Positions 1-7,642 of a stretch of DNA of 64,000 nucleotides are shown piece by piece. The stretch covers positions 35,550 to 99,549 of the forward strand of contig CALVDH010000005.1 of assembly GCA_944326235.1 (NCBI GenBank), given 5' to 3'. Below the pieces are notes generated by a model. It did not search any database and was not told where the DNA came from. It saw only the letters and a list, made by a program, of their open reading frames with translations. This DNA comes from an uncultured Bacteroidales bacterium. Its GTDB lineage: Bacteria; Bacteroidota; Bacteroidia; Bacteroidales; UBA932. The position numbers and the translations under genes are program-made. The number at the start of each line of letters is the position of its first letter. Positions within the stretch are counted from its first letter, which is position 1.

Positions 1-1
1 C

Positions 2-505
2 TATGTGCCCTCTTCCAAGGACGAGCTGACCTTCGGTGACTACACTCCCACCGGATGGGACCGCGTGTACACTGCGGAGGAGCAGGCGGATGATTTCTGG
101 AACTTCGTGAACAACAGTAAGTACCTCAGCAGCCGCAAGGGCCAGTATGCCGAGCGCAACTGCCTGGTAGGCCCCTGGGTACATCAGTTCGACGTGCGTA
201 TCTTCCAGAACTTCTACATCCCTCAGAAGAACGGACAGCGCCACACCATTCAGATCGGTCTGGATATCGAGAACATCGGCAACCTGTTCAACCAGAACTG
301 GGGACACTTCTGGTCCATCAACACCACCCAGATTCTCAGCATAGCCGAGAACGGCTACCGTCCCGGTACTACAGGCCAGAGCCCCAAGCCGGTATATCAC
401 TTCGTAGCAGACGGTACCGAGAAGCTCAAGAGCGAGTTCTCGCCCTCCATCAGCCTCTCGTCCACCTGGATGATGCAGCTCAGCCTCCGCTGGATCTTCG
501 ACTAG
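2..505 (+). CDS. TonB-dependent receptor, C-terminal fragment (5' end outside window)
   Basis: The reading frame is open from the first bases of the window to a TAG at 503-505, so only the last 167 codons are present. The fragment has alternating polar and aromatic residues typical of outer-membrane beta-strands, a segment like the carboxy end of Oar/CarboxypepD-type TonB receptors (an HQFDVRIFQNF-like strand followed by an ENIGNLFNQNWG-like segment), and ends in SLRWIFD, a C-terminal strand suited to BAM-assisted insertion. The protein would sit in the outer membrane and import an unknown ligand using TonB energy. A strong terminator follows at once, so it is the last gene of its transcript. 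The substrate cannot be judged from this piece. Confidence 0.75.
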   Translation, partial: YVPSSKDELTFGDYTPTGWDRVYTAEEQADDFWNFVNNSKYLSSRKGQYAERNCLVGPWVHQFDVRIFQNFYIPQKNGQRHTIQIGLDIENIGNLFNQNWGHFWSINTTQILSIAENGYRPGTTGQSPKPVYHFVADGTEKLKSEFSPSISLSSTWMMQLSLRWIFD

Positions 506-531
506 AAGGAACCGGTACAGAGGATAAATTG

Positions 532-571
532 AAATCCCGGCAGTCTCTCGCGAGGCGGCCGGGATTTTTTA
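532..571. terminator. Rho-independent terminator after the receptor gene
   Basis: An AAATCCCGGC arm pairs with GCCGGGATTT across a short GC-rich loop and is followed by a T run. It lies between the rightward receptor gene and the leftward pheS, so it could serve both strands. Confidence 0.8.
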
Positions 572-595
572 TAGTGGAAAATGTATGAAAAAATG

Positions 596-1624
596 TCAGA
601 TGGAGGTCTCGAACTCCCTGAGGAAGCGCACGTCGTTCTCGAAGTACAGTCTCAGGTCCTTGACTTGCCATTTCAACATGGCTATGCGTTCAATTCCCAT
701 GCCAAACGCGAAACCGGTGTATTCCTTCGGGTCTATGCCGCAGGCTTCCAGGACATTGGGGTCTACCATACCGGCACCCATAATCTCCAGCCAGCCGGTG
801 CCCTTGCAGATGTTGCAGCCCTTGCCGCCGCAGATGTTGCAGCTGATGTCCACCTCTGTGCTGGGCTCCGTGAAGGGGAAGTAGGAGGGACGCATGCGGA
901 TCTTGGTGTCCGGGCCGAACATCTCGCGCACGAAGATCAGAATCGTCTGCTTGAGGTCGGCGAAGGATACGTTTTTATCGACGTACAGGCCCTCTACCTG
1001 GTGGAAGATGCAGTGGGCGCGGGCCGAGATGGCCTCGTTGCGGAATACCCTGCCGGGGCATATCACGCGGATAGGGGGCTTGCGGTTCTCCATGGTCCTC
1101 ACCTGTACTGAACTGGTGTGGGTGCGCAGAAGGACCGGATTGACGCCTGAGGAGATGAAGAAAGTGTCCTGCATGTCCCTGGCCGGATGGTCCGGAGGGA
1201 AGTTGAGGGCCTCGAAGACGTGGTGGTCGTCCTCGATCTCGGGGCCTTCCGCCAGGGCATAGCCCTGCTTGCGGAAGATGGAGATGATCTCCTCGCGGGT
1301 GATGGATATGGGATGGCGGGTGCCCAGCTCGAAGTGGTCTCCGGGCATGGTCATGTCGAAGGAGGGGGCTGCGCCTTCGGAAGACTCGGCGGCGCTGTTG
1401 CGGAGTTCCTCGATCTTGGCTGCCGCCGCATTCTTCAGATTGTTCAGTTTTTGGCCGAATTCCTTCTTCTTATCCGCCGATATGGTGCGGAATTCCTCGA
1501 AAAGCTGGGTGATCTCTCCCTTCTTGCCGAGCAGATGGACCCTCAGTTCCTCGATTTCCTTTTCTGTCTTTGCCTTTGCATCCTGAATTTCCGCCAGGAT
1601 GCTCTCGATTTTCTCGTTGATCAT
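596..1624 (-). CDS. pheS: Phenylalanyl-tRNA synthetase alpha subunit
   Basis: Class II aminoacyl-tRNA synthetase alpha chain (342 aa, normal length) that charges tRNA-Phe together with PheT in the cytoplasm. The N-terminal ~90 residues form the charged coiled-coil arm that binds tRNA. Motif 2 is seen in RVFRNEAISARAHCIFHQVEG, and motif 3 in the GFAFGMGIERIAMLKW region near the C-terminus. A Cys-rich insert (CNICGGKGCNICKGTGW) near residue 265 is common in this phylum's PheS and may bind metal. It is the last gene of the leftward yraN-manC-arcA-pheS cluster, 18 bp after arcA. The pheT gene is not adjacent. Confidence 0.95.
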   Translation of the reverse strand: MINEKIESILAEIQDAKAKTEKEIEELRVHLLGKKGEITQLFEEFRTISADKKKEFGQKLNNLKNAAAAKIEELRNSAAESSEGAAPSFDMTMPGDHFELGTRHPISITREEIISIFRKQGYALAEGPEIEDDHHVFEALNFPPDHPARDMQDTFFISSGVNPVLLRTHTSSVQVRTMENRKPPIRVICPGRVFRNEAISARAHCIFHQVEGLYVDKNVSFADLKQTILIFVREMFGPDTKIRMRPSYFPFTEPSTEVDISCNICGGKGCNICKGTGWLEIMGAGMVDPNVLEACGIDPKEYTGFAFGMGIERIAMLKWQVKDLRLYFENDVRFLREFETSI

Positions 1625-1642
1625 ATTATTGAACTGATTGAA

Positions 1643-2920
1643 TTATTCCCATTTAACAGCCTTGCGCGACAGCGGCATGGTCATGCAGCGGGCTCCGCCG
1701 CCTCCACGGGGCAGCTCCGAACCCTCTATGGTGATTACGCAGCGCTTGTCGCCCTTGACGGACGCCTTGCCCTCGATGAAGTCCCATGCAGGGATGATCT
1801 CGAAGCCGTGCTTGGACAGCTCGTCCAGGGTGTGGGTGTTGCGGGCGTAGGAGATGACCTTGCCGGGGGCAAAGGCGAAGAAATTGGCTCCGCTGTGCCA
1901 CTGCTCCCTTTCCTGGTCCCATTCGTCCGACTCCCCTCCGCAGATGATGGGCTCGAGGTCCATGCCCAGGCGGCGCAGGACGGTGAGGATGTTCGAGACG
2001 CTGTTGATCTTGACCACCTTGCCGTTCTCCATGGTGATGTGGACGGTCTGGTACTGGTTGTCGCCGAGGATGAGGGGCTCGAATACCATGCATTTGTCCC
2101 TGTCCAGGAGGGTGAATACCATGTCCAGGTGGATGAAGGACTCGGGGGTGCGGGGCAGCTGCTGAACGATGATGTGGCGGCGTCCCTCAGGCGCGAGGGC
2201 TCCGAGACGGGCGGCCAGCAGGTCGATGCCCTGGGTGCTGGTGCGGGCGCCGTTGCCCAGCAGGAGGATGTCCTCACGGGCGATGAGGATGTCGCCGCCC
2301 TCCATATAGATGTCCGGGTTGCCGGGCTGGTAGTCGTAGGCGTTGATGATGCCGCAGCTGAACTCGCCGCTGCCCTTGTAGATGGCTTCCATGATCAGGG
2401 ACTCGCGGGTCCTTACGCGGTTGGCCATCTTGCATATCAGGGCGTTGTTGCCGATGGTGACGGCAGCGTCGCGGGTGAAGTAGAAGTTGTACAGGGGGAA
2501 GAGGGCGTAGTAGTCCTCGTTGAGGAATGATGTCAGGGTGTTGATCTTGGCCGGGAGTCCCTCGATGAGGACCTTGGCCAGACGGGCCGAGGACATGTCC
2601 ATGAGCATGTCGAAGTAGTCGGTGACCTGTTCCATGACGCAGATCTTGCCGATGAGGGCCTGGCGCTCGGCGTCGTTGTCGAGGACCTTGACCAGCAGGT
2701 CGCTTACGGTATATACTTTGGCCAGTTTCTCCAGTACGCCGCTGAGCTGGGCGTATTCTTCCTGGGCTATGGACAGGTTGAGGATGTCGCTGTAGAGCGC
2801 TCTCTGGGCCATTTTCGGGGTCATGTTCTCGACCTCGGCTCCGGGAGTGTGGAGCAGGACGGCATCCAGCTGGCCTATCTCGGACTGGATGTCTATGTTC
2901 AGTGGTTTCTTGTCTGTCAT
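1643..2920 (-). CDS. arcA: Arginine deiminase
   Basis: Hydrolyses arginine to citrulline and ammonia, the first step of the arginine deiminase pathway, in the cytoplasm. The 425-aa length fits the family. Guanidino-group-modifying motifs are visible in order: FTRD near residue 170, EGGDIL near 233, HLDMVFT (catalytic His) near 275, and a C-terminal GGGGARCMTMPL with the nucleophilic Cys. No ornithine carbamoyltransferase or carbamate kinase gene is near, so the enzyme may act alone or with genes elsewhere. It lies 20 bp after manC in the same leftward cluster. Confidence 0.93.
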   Translation of the reverse strand: MTDKKPLNIDIQSEIGQLDAVLLHTPGAEVENMTPKMAQRALYSDILNLSIAQEEYAQLSGVLEKLAKVYTVSDLLVKVLDNDAERQALIGKICVMEQVTDYFDMLMDMSSARLAKVLIEGLPAKINTLTSFLNEDYYALFPLYNFYFTRDAAVTIGNNALICKMANRVRTRESLIMEAIYKGSGEFSCGIINAYDYQPGNPDIYMEGGDILIAREDILLLGNGARTSTQGIDLLAARLGALAPEGRRHIIVQQLPRTPESFIHLDMVFTLLDRDKCMVFEPLILGDNQYQTVHITMENGKVVKINSVSNILTVLRRLGMDLEPIICGGESDEWDQEREQWHSGANFFAFAPGKVISYARNTHTLDELSKHGFEIIPAWDFIEGKASVKGDKRCVITIEGSELPRGGGGARCMTMPLSRKAVKWE

Positions 2921-2940
2921 ATAGTGTTTCTCCTGTTTTA

Positions 2941-4038
2941 TTACATGTATCTGGACTTGTCGTTTACTGCCAGGTCGGCTATGACCTCCTTGAGCCTGCC
3001 TTCCTCGCGGGGACAGATCATAAGCACGTCATCGGTGTTTACGACCAGATAGTTGCTGAGTCCCTTGACGACTACCAGCTTGTCTTTTTCGTGGGAGACG
3101 ATGACGCTGTCAGTCGTGGAGTCTATCATGGTGTCGTGGCATTTGATCAGATTGCGGTTGCCGTCCTTAGGTGCGTGGAGATAGAGCGACTCCCATGTGC
3201 CCAGGTCAGTCCAGCCGAAGGAGGCCTGGAATACCCAGGCGCGGCTGGTTTTCTCCATCACTCCGTAGTCAATCGAGATGGCCGGGCAGTCCTCGTAGAT
3301 TTTGGTTATGAAGGCCTGCTCCTGGGGAGTGCCGTAGTACTTGTCTCCGTCCTTGAAGAGGGAATAGATCTCTGGCAGCCATCTTTCCAGTGCCTTGCAG
3401 ATGGTGGCGGCATTCCATACGAATATTCCGGAGTTCCAGAGAAACTCTCCGCTGTCGACGAATACCTGCGCCAGTTCGCGGTTAGGCTTCTCGGTGAAAG
3501 TCTTCACCTTGTAGGCAATGTTGCCGTTCACTGTGGTGGATTCCTTCATGCTGCACTGGATATAGCCGTAGCCGGTCTCCGGACGGGTAGGGTCGATGCC
3601 CAGAGTAAACAGCTCGTCCTGGTGCGACGCGTAGTTCATGGCGGCTGTAATGGTGTCTATGAAGAGGCTTTCATTGGAAATGAAATGATCCGAGGGGGCC
3701 ACAACCATCGTTGCATCCGGATTCATGTGCCGTATCCTGGTGGCCGCGTATGCGATGCAGGGTGCGGTGTTGCGGCGGTAGGGCTCGGTCAGGATGTTCT
3801 CCAAGGGAAGGTCCGGCAGATGTTCGTGCACCAGGTCCGCGTAGGCTGCGGATGTGACTACGAAAATATTCTGTCCGGGTACAATCTTGATGAAACGGTC
3901 GTATGTCAGCTGTATGAAGCTTTTGCCTATACCCAGGATGTCCAGGAACTGTTTGGGTCTGGAATTCCTGCTAATAGGCCAGAAACGGCTGCCGACGCCG
4001 CCGGCCATTATCACGCAGTAGAAATTATTGTTCATCAT
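2941..4038 (-). CDS. manC: Mannose-1-phosphate guanylyltransferase
   Basis: Makes GDP-mannose from mannose-1-phosphate and GTP for capsule, LPS and glycoprotein sugars. The N-terminal nucleotidyltransferase signature MAGGVGSRFWPISRNSRPKQ is present (residues ~10-29), followed by VAPSDHFI and TFTEKPNRE, which are typical of the family. At 365 aa it is the short, single-domain type without the fused phosphomannose isomerase domain. It lies 37 bp downstream of yraN and 20 bp upstream of arcA. The symbol is by family; manC and the older name gmp are both in use. Confidence 0.88.
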   Translation of the reverse strand: MMNNNFYCVIMAGGVGSRFWPISRNSRPKQFLDILGIGKSFIQLTYDRFIKIVPGQNIFVVTSAAYADLVHEHLPDLPLENILTEPYRRNTAPCIAYAATRIRHMNPDATMVVAPSDHFISNESLFIDTITAAMNYASHQDELFTLGIDPTRPETGYGYIQCSMKESTTVNGNIAYKVKTFTEKPNRELAQVFVDSGEFLWNSGIFVWNAATICKALERWLPEIYSLFKDGDKYYGTPQEQAFITKIYEDCPAISIDYGVMEKTSRAWVFQASFGWTDLGTWESLYLHAPKDGNRNLIKCHDTMIDSTTDSVIVSHEKDKLVVVKGLSNYLVVNTDDVLMICPREEGRLKEVIADLAVNDKSRYM

Positions 4039-4075
4039 GTCGAAGAATCTTTATAAGTTGTGTTTTGTCTTCAGT

Positions 4076-4570
4076 TTATAGGTCCAATGCCAGGAATGCA
4101 TCCTGGATATGGTTGAGCCTTAGAACCTTCCCGCTGCCGTCAAGCACTATCGACACTATGTCGAAATGTACGGGTGCCGTTGTTTTCCGCGACCGCAGGT
4201 ATGAGTTTGCGGCAGCTTCCAGATTATGCTGTTTCCGGCGGTCCACAGTCTGCTCCGGCTCCACTGCCGTCGGTTCCTTCCTGGTCCTGACTTCCACTAC
4301 GTGAATGCCGTCAATGTTCTCCATTATCAGATCCACCTCCTTGTAGCGGCAGCGCCAGTTTCTTTCAAGCAACTTGTATCCTCTCTGCAAAAGGTATTCC
4401 AAAGCCATGTCCTCGCCCATTCTGCCCGTCTCATACCGTCCTCCGTCTGCCCTCGGGCTTATCTCCCCTTTCTTTCCTCCGGGCACCGTCCTGCTCCGTT
4501 GTCCGCCCCTGCGTCCTGTACCTCCGATATTGATCGGCGCGGGCCCCTGCATCCAGTTCCTCCTTCCCAT
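4076..4570 (-). CDS. YraN/UPF0102 family putative endonuclease-fold protein
   Basis: The C-terminal ~115 residues match the UPF0102 (YraN) family, a restriction-endonuclease-like fold: YETGRMGEDMALEYLLQRGY, then LERNWRCRYKEVDLI and VVEVRTRK, which supply the E...D...ExK-like residues (the last Lys is Arg here). Its role is not firmly known. The first ~44 residues (Arg/Gly-rich, low complexity) have no counterpart in the family, whose members are about 120 aa. The true start is therefore probably an internal codon just before the YETGRMGEDM stretch. It is the first gene of the leftward cluster. Confidence 0.75.
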   Translation of the reverse strand: MGRRNWMQGPAPINIGGTGRRGGQRSRTVPGGKKGEISPRADGGRYETGRMGEDMALEYLLQRGYKLLERNWRCRYKEVDLIMENIDGIHVVEVRTRKEPTAVEPEQTVDRRKQHNLEAAANSYLRSRKTTAPVHFDIVSIVLDGSGKVLRLNHIQDAFLALDL

Positions 4571-4662
4571 ACTGCACCTAATTTTAATAGCTTCGCAAAG
4601 ATAGCGAAAATCCTCCTATGACGGGTCAGCCCCTCCTGAAAATTGAAATTATTCTCAAAAAA

Positions 4663-4693
4663 TTTGGAATTATAAAAATAATACCTACCTTTG
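4663..4693 (+). promoter_or_regulatory. Bacteroidota-type promoter of tRNA-Gly
   Basis: TTTG at 4663-4666 and TACCTTTG at 4686-4693 with a 19-bp spacer match the phylum's sigma-ABfr consensus. The tRNA begins 10 bp downstream. Confidence 0.85.
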
Positions 4694-4703
4694 CACTCCC
4701 AAC

Positions 4704-4779
<76 letters not shown>

Positions 4780-4783
4780 GTCT

Positions 4784-4811
4784 TAGCCTCACTCCGGTGG
4801 GGCTATTTTCG
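4784..4811 (+). terminator. Terminator just after tRNA-Gly, inside the element left end
   Basis: AGCCTCAC-TCCG-GTGGGGCT hairpin followed by ATTTTC. It would end the tRNA transcript now that the original downstream terminator has been moved to the element's far side. Confidence 0.6.
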
Positions 4812-4927
4812 TATATATCAGTCTGTTATGCCGCTCTGATATGGCTATGATGCATCTGCGGCCTTGTCCGGAATTTCAGTGAACGGAGGTGGATTTTCGG
4901 TAAAATGAGGCTGATTTCGGGAGAATG

Positions 4928-4963
4928 TTTACCCCTGCATTTACCCCAATCTTTACCCCTGTC
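4928..4963 (+). repeat. Left-arm iterons: three TTTACCCC repeats at 12-bp spacing
   Basis: TTTACCCC starts at 4928, 4940 and 4952, an exact 12-bp period. The array lies 148 bp inside the attL core and just upstream of the integrase gene. The same octamer at the same period occurs near the right end (17477, 17489). These look like arm-type integrase or accessory-factor binding sites; that role is inferred. Confidence 0.75.
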
Positions 4964-5000
4964 GGTATAGGGATGCATCGTTTGCTCATATCGTAACAGT

Positions 5001-6218
5001 ATGAGTATCAATATAAAAATCATTCAAAGAAAAGATAAGGCCAGTAAAAGCAATACCGCTCCGATACATATAAGATTTACCCTTAAAGGCAAAGTCCGCT
5101 ATCTTGCGACAGGAGTTGTACTTCCGCTTGGTGCATGGAACGACACAGAACAGCATATAATCCCCTCATATCCAGATTCAGAAGTCCTGCAGATGCAGAT
5201 AACGGCAAAGAGACTGGAGATAGAGAAGAAGATTCAACGACTTGAAGCACTTGACACAGAAGTCAGCTTTGATACTCTGTTCGGCCAGAAAAGCAGGTAC
5301 ATCAACTGCACTGTCTCCGAATACTTCCAGCAGCAGATAGACTATCTTAAAGGTGTCGGCAAGGTAGGCTCGTCAGTCAAATACACCTCATGCAAGCATC
5401 TTCTGGAACAATGCGGTCTGGGCAGAAAGAGATTTGAGCAGGTAGACCTCCAGTATTTGCAGGACTTCGAGGCGTTTCTCATCCGCAAGGGCAATACCTC
5501 CAACAGCATAGCAACGAAGTTCAGCGTGCTTCGAGCGGTATATAACAAGGCCGTAAAGCATAAAGTCTTTGCCGAGACTGAGAATCCGTTCAAGCAGTAC
5601 AATGTCGACAGATTCTGGAAGCCTACACGGAAAAGGGCCATCACCAAAGAGGATGTACAGAGGATTCAGTCACTGAAACTTCCGGCAAGCACTGAGGTAT
5701 ATTCGACAGCATTCGCAAGGGACATCTTTCTATTCAGTTACTGTGTGGCAGGTATAAACTTCAAGGACATAGCAACACTGAGGTACGGGGATATCCAGAA
5801 CGGACGCATCTACTATCAACGGCATAAGACAGGCAAGGAACTCAACAGCCCCATACTTCCGCAGACAAGGGAGATAATGGAGAGGTATTCCAAGCCGGAT
5901 GCCAGTTCTGACGATTATATCTTCCCGATACTGGACAGGCATATTCATAAGAGCGAGCAGCAGATATGCAACCGTGTCCACAAGGTCATAGGCCATGTCA
6001 ACGCCAACTTGAAACGGATAGCGGAAATGGCAGGTCTAAAGGTGAATCTGACCACATACGTCGCACGGCATACATTCGCTACCGTCTTGAAAAGGTCTGG
6101 AGTGAACATCGCCATAATCAGCGAGAGTCTCGGGCATTCCGACCTTGAAACCACCCAAATCTACCTCGACAGTTTCGAGAACTCCCAGATAGACGAAGCC
6201 ATGAAGAACCTTCTGTAA
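5001..6218 (+). CDS. int: Tyrosine-type site-specific recombinase (integrase) of the element
   Basis: 405-aa phage-integrase-family protein of the Bacteroidota type: an N-terminal arm-binding domain (to ~100), a SAM-like core-binding domain (~105-205) and a C-terminal catalytic domain. The catalytic set can be placed as R261 (ATLRYGD), K276 (RHKTGK), R356 (ARHTFAT), H379 (LGHSD) and nucleophile Y388 (TTQIYLD). The usual box-II His position is Tyr353, as in some relatives. It should cut and rejoin the tRNA-Gly core for integration and excision. It is the first gene inside the left end, behind the iterons. The frame is intact, with no sign of decay. Confidence 0.95.
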   Translation: MSINIKIIQRKDKASKSNTAPIHIRFTLKGKVRYLATGVVLPLGAWNDTEQHIIPSYPDSEVLQMQITAKRLEIEKKIQRLEALDTEVSFDTLFGQKSRYINCTVSEYFQQQIDYLKGVGKVGSSVKYTSCKHLLEQCGLGRKRFEQVDLQYLQDFEAFLIRKGNTSNSIATKFSVLRAVYNKAVKHKVFAETENPFKQYNVDRFWKPTRKRAITKEDVQRIQSLKLPASTEVYSTAFARDIFLFSYCVAGINFKDIATLRYGDIQNGRIYYQRHKTGKELNSPILPQTREIMERYSKPDASSDDYIFPILDRHIHKSEQQICNRVHKVIGHVNANLKRIAEMAGLKVNLTTYVARHTFATVLKRSGVNIAIISESLGHSDLETTQIYLDSFENSQIDEAMKNLL

Positions 6219-6338
6219 ATCCTCAGTATATCCAACTACACTTCCAGTTAATTTCAAAAGAAAGGGCAGGTGAAATATCCTGTCCTTTTCTGTTTTATAT
6301 AATTGACAATCAATCAGAATCATTTAAATACCACTATC

Positions 6339-6824
6339 ATGAACAGCACATCATTTACTTCCTACCAACGCCTAACTTTAAAAGGTATGGACAATCAGTC
6401 ACTCATCAATCTAATCAGACAGGCAGCAGCCAACTTTCCCGACACATCCCTCATCATCACACCGAGAATAGACCAGTCGGGACAATCCTACTACTGGACA
6501 GGTCTCAGATACGGCAACACTGAACTGGACTTCGCACTCCTGCTGAACCGAGAGATAGAGGCATTCATCCTCAGTTTCCTCATAAAGGGCAGGGACGGTA
6601 TGACTGACATCTCCAGCTATTCACCCGACCCTACAATGACAAGGGGAATCAACTGGCTCCAGTCCCACATGTACAGACACATTGAGTACTCACAGCAGAC
6701 ACAGGACTTCATCAGATACAGCAACGGCAGGACATTCCAGAACAAGAGACTGACATTCCCATTCGGAAGTATCGTCTACTCACAGGAGATTGAGAATGTC
6801 CTATCTGTAAACAGAGCCATTTAA
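6339..6824 (+). CDS. Unknown protein of the integrative element (161 aa)
   Basis: Start taken at ATG 6339, 36 bp downstream of a possible TTG. I do not recognise the family. The protein is soluble and polar, without a signal peptide or membrane segment. Its middle reads as an alpha/beta domain (ANFPDTSLIITPRID..YYWTGLRYG), with a C-terminal Arg/aromatic-rich region. It follows the integrase by 120 bp on the same strand. Its place beside int would suit an excisionase or accessory role, but it is longer than usual and no helix-turn-helix is evident, so no function is assigned. Confidence 0.6.
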   Translation: MNSTSFTSYQRLTLKGMDNQSLINLIRQAAANFPDTSLIITPRIDQSGQSYYWTGLRYGNTELDFALLLNREIEAFILSFLIKGRDGMTDISSYSPDPTMTRGINWLQSHMYRHIEYSQQTQDFIRYSNGRTFQNKRLTFPFGSIVYSQEIENVLSVNRAI

Positions 6825-6839
6825 CGGAGTGAATAAAAA

Positions 6840-6884
6840 TTGAAATCATCCAATAATATATGGCCCTCTGAAAAAGTTGTCATT
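6840..6884 (-). repeat. Inverted copy (F) of the cargo-array palindromic repeat
   Basis: Read on the minus strand it begins AATGACAA-CTTTTTCAGAGGGCC-ATATATTA, matching the left half of the repeats at 13.28-17.28 kb. It lies 16 bp after the preceding gene but in reverse orientation to the other copies. The remaining bases to 7576 hold no convincing gene (see promoter-like site). Confidence 0.55.
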
Positions 6885-7302
6885 CCATTTTATCGCTGAA
6901 TATCAACATTTCAATTCCTGCATGGGAATATAGTCCAGAACCGCAGCAAATGCATTCAAATCATACCAAGAAACATGCTTTTCTGAACATTTACGGAACT
7001 GAAACGGTGCTTCGGGATAGAAAACGTACTGGAAACAGTAATTTATGAACATTCAAGGAACAAAAACAGGGATTCAAGGTCTTAAATGAACCCAGAACAC
7101 GGCAGACGGCAGCATATAGGACAGGATACCAAGTCTCCAAATCAATTTCCAGCAGTATCTTGACCCCGCACTCATACAACATATAATAAACCAGTCTCCA
7201 GCCTCATTGAATGTCCCGACAACATACCATTCATAACCTCCAGAAACAGGATGAGGTCATTACTCCAATAGGCTCAATTCTCTGTAAATCAGTGGAATTT
7301 TA

Positions 7303-7334
7303 TTTGGATAAGTCGGAAAAATTTTCTATCTTAG
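7303..7334 (+). promoter_or_regulatory. Possible promoter for the helicase-like locus
   Basis: TTTG at 7303-7306 and TATCTTAG at 7327-7334 (one mismatch to TAnnTTTG) with a 20-bp spacer. It is the only promoter-like site in the 750-bp gap 6825-7576, which otherwise holds an inverted repeat copy and the hairpin at 7473. Confidence 0.4.
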
Positions 7335-7472
7335 CATTACAGATTCAGATAAGGAGATTTTCCATTGCACATATCGGAGAAGCCGAGAATCAGCCATAGC
7401 TCTCCGATTTTACCCCTAAAGAATATCACGCCACGGAAAGGGAGTACAGAATGCGTATTCCCTTTTAAAATG

Positions 7473-7552
7473 CGGTACTGCTACCGATTCTGCGCCACAA
7501 CCCGATTTTTCTATATACGGATATGAGTACAGGCGCAATTCTGATAGCACCG
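7473..7552. repeat. About 80-bp imperfect inverted repeat, copy 1
   Basis: Left arm GCTACCGATTCTGCGCC and right arm GGCGCAATTCTGATAGC enclose about 35 bp. The same design recurs at 9553-9629. Each copy is followed by AGGAGA and a short ORF. It would form a long hairpin in RNA upstream of the small ORF at 7577. Confidence 0.6.
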
Positions 7553-7576
7553 ATATTCCACAAAGGAGAAACGGCA

Positions 7577-7642
7577 ATGGAAGCAAGGGAACGAGATTCA
7601 AATGTAAGAGATTGGCAAATTATTCTTAACAATAAAATGTAA
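7577..7642 (+). CDS. 21-codon upstream ORF coupled to the helicase-like gene
   Basis: ATG 7577 follows AAAGGAGA by 7 bp, which is unusual because Bacteroidota rarely use such sites. The product, MEARERDSNVRDWQIILNNK plus Met, is charged, without a signal. Its TAA overlaps the ATG of the next frame (TAATG at 7640-7644), suggesting translational coupling. It could be a leader peptide or a true small protein; coding is unproven. Confidence 0.4.
   Translation: MEARERDSNVRDWQIILNNKM

Noticed and set aside
7211..7399. 62-aa ORF in the gap before the helicase-like gene
   Set aside because: No start signal; contains the probable promoter at 7303-7334.
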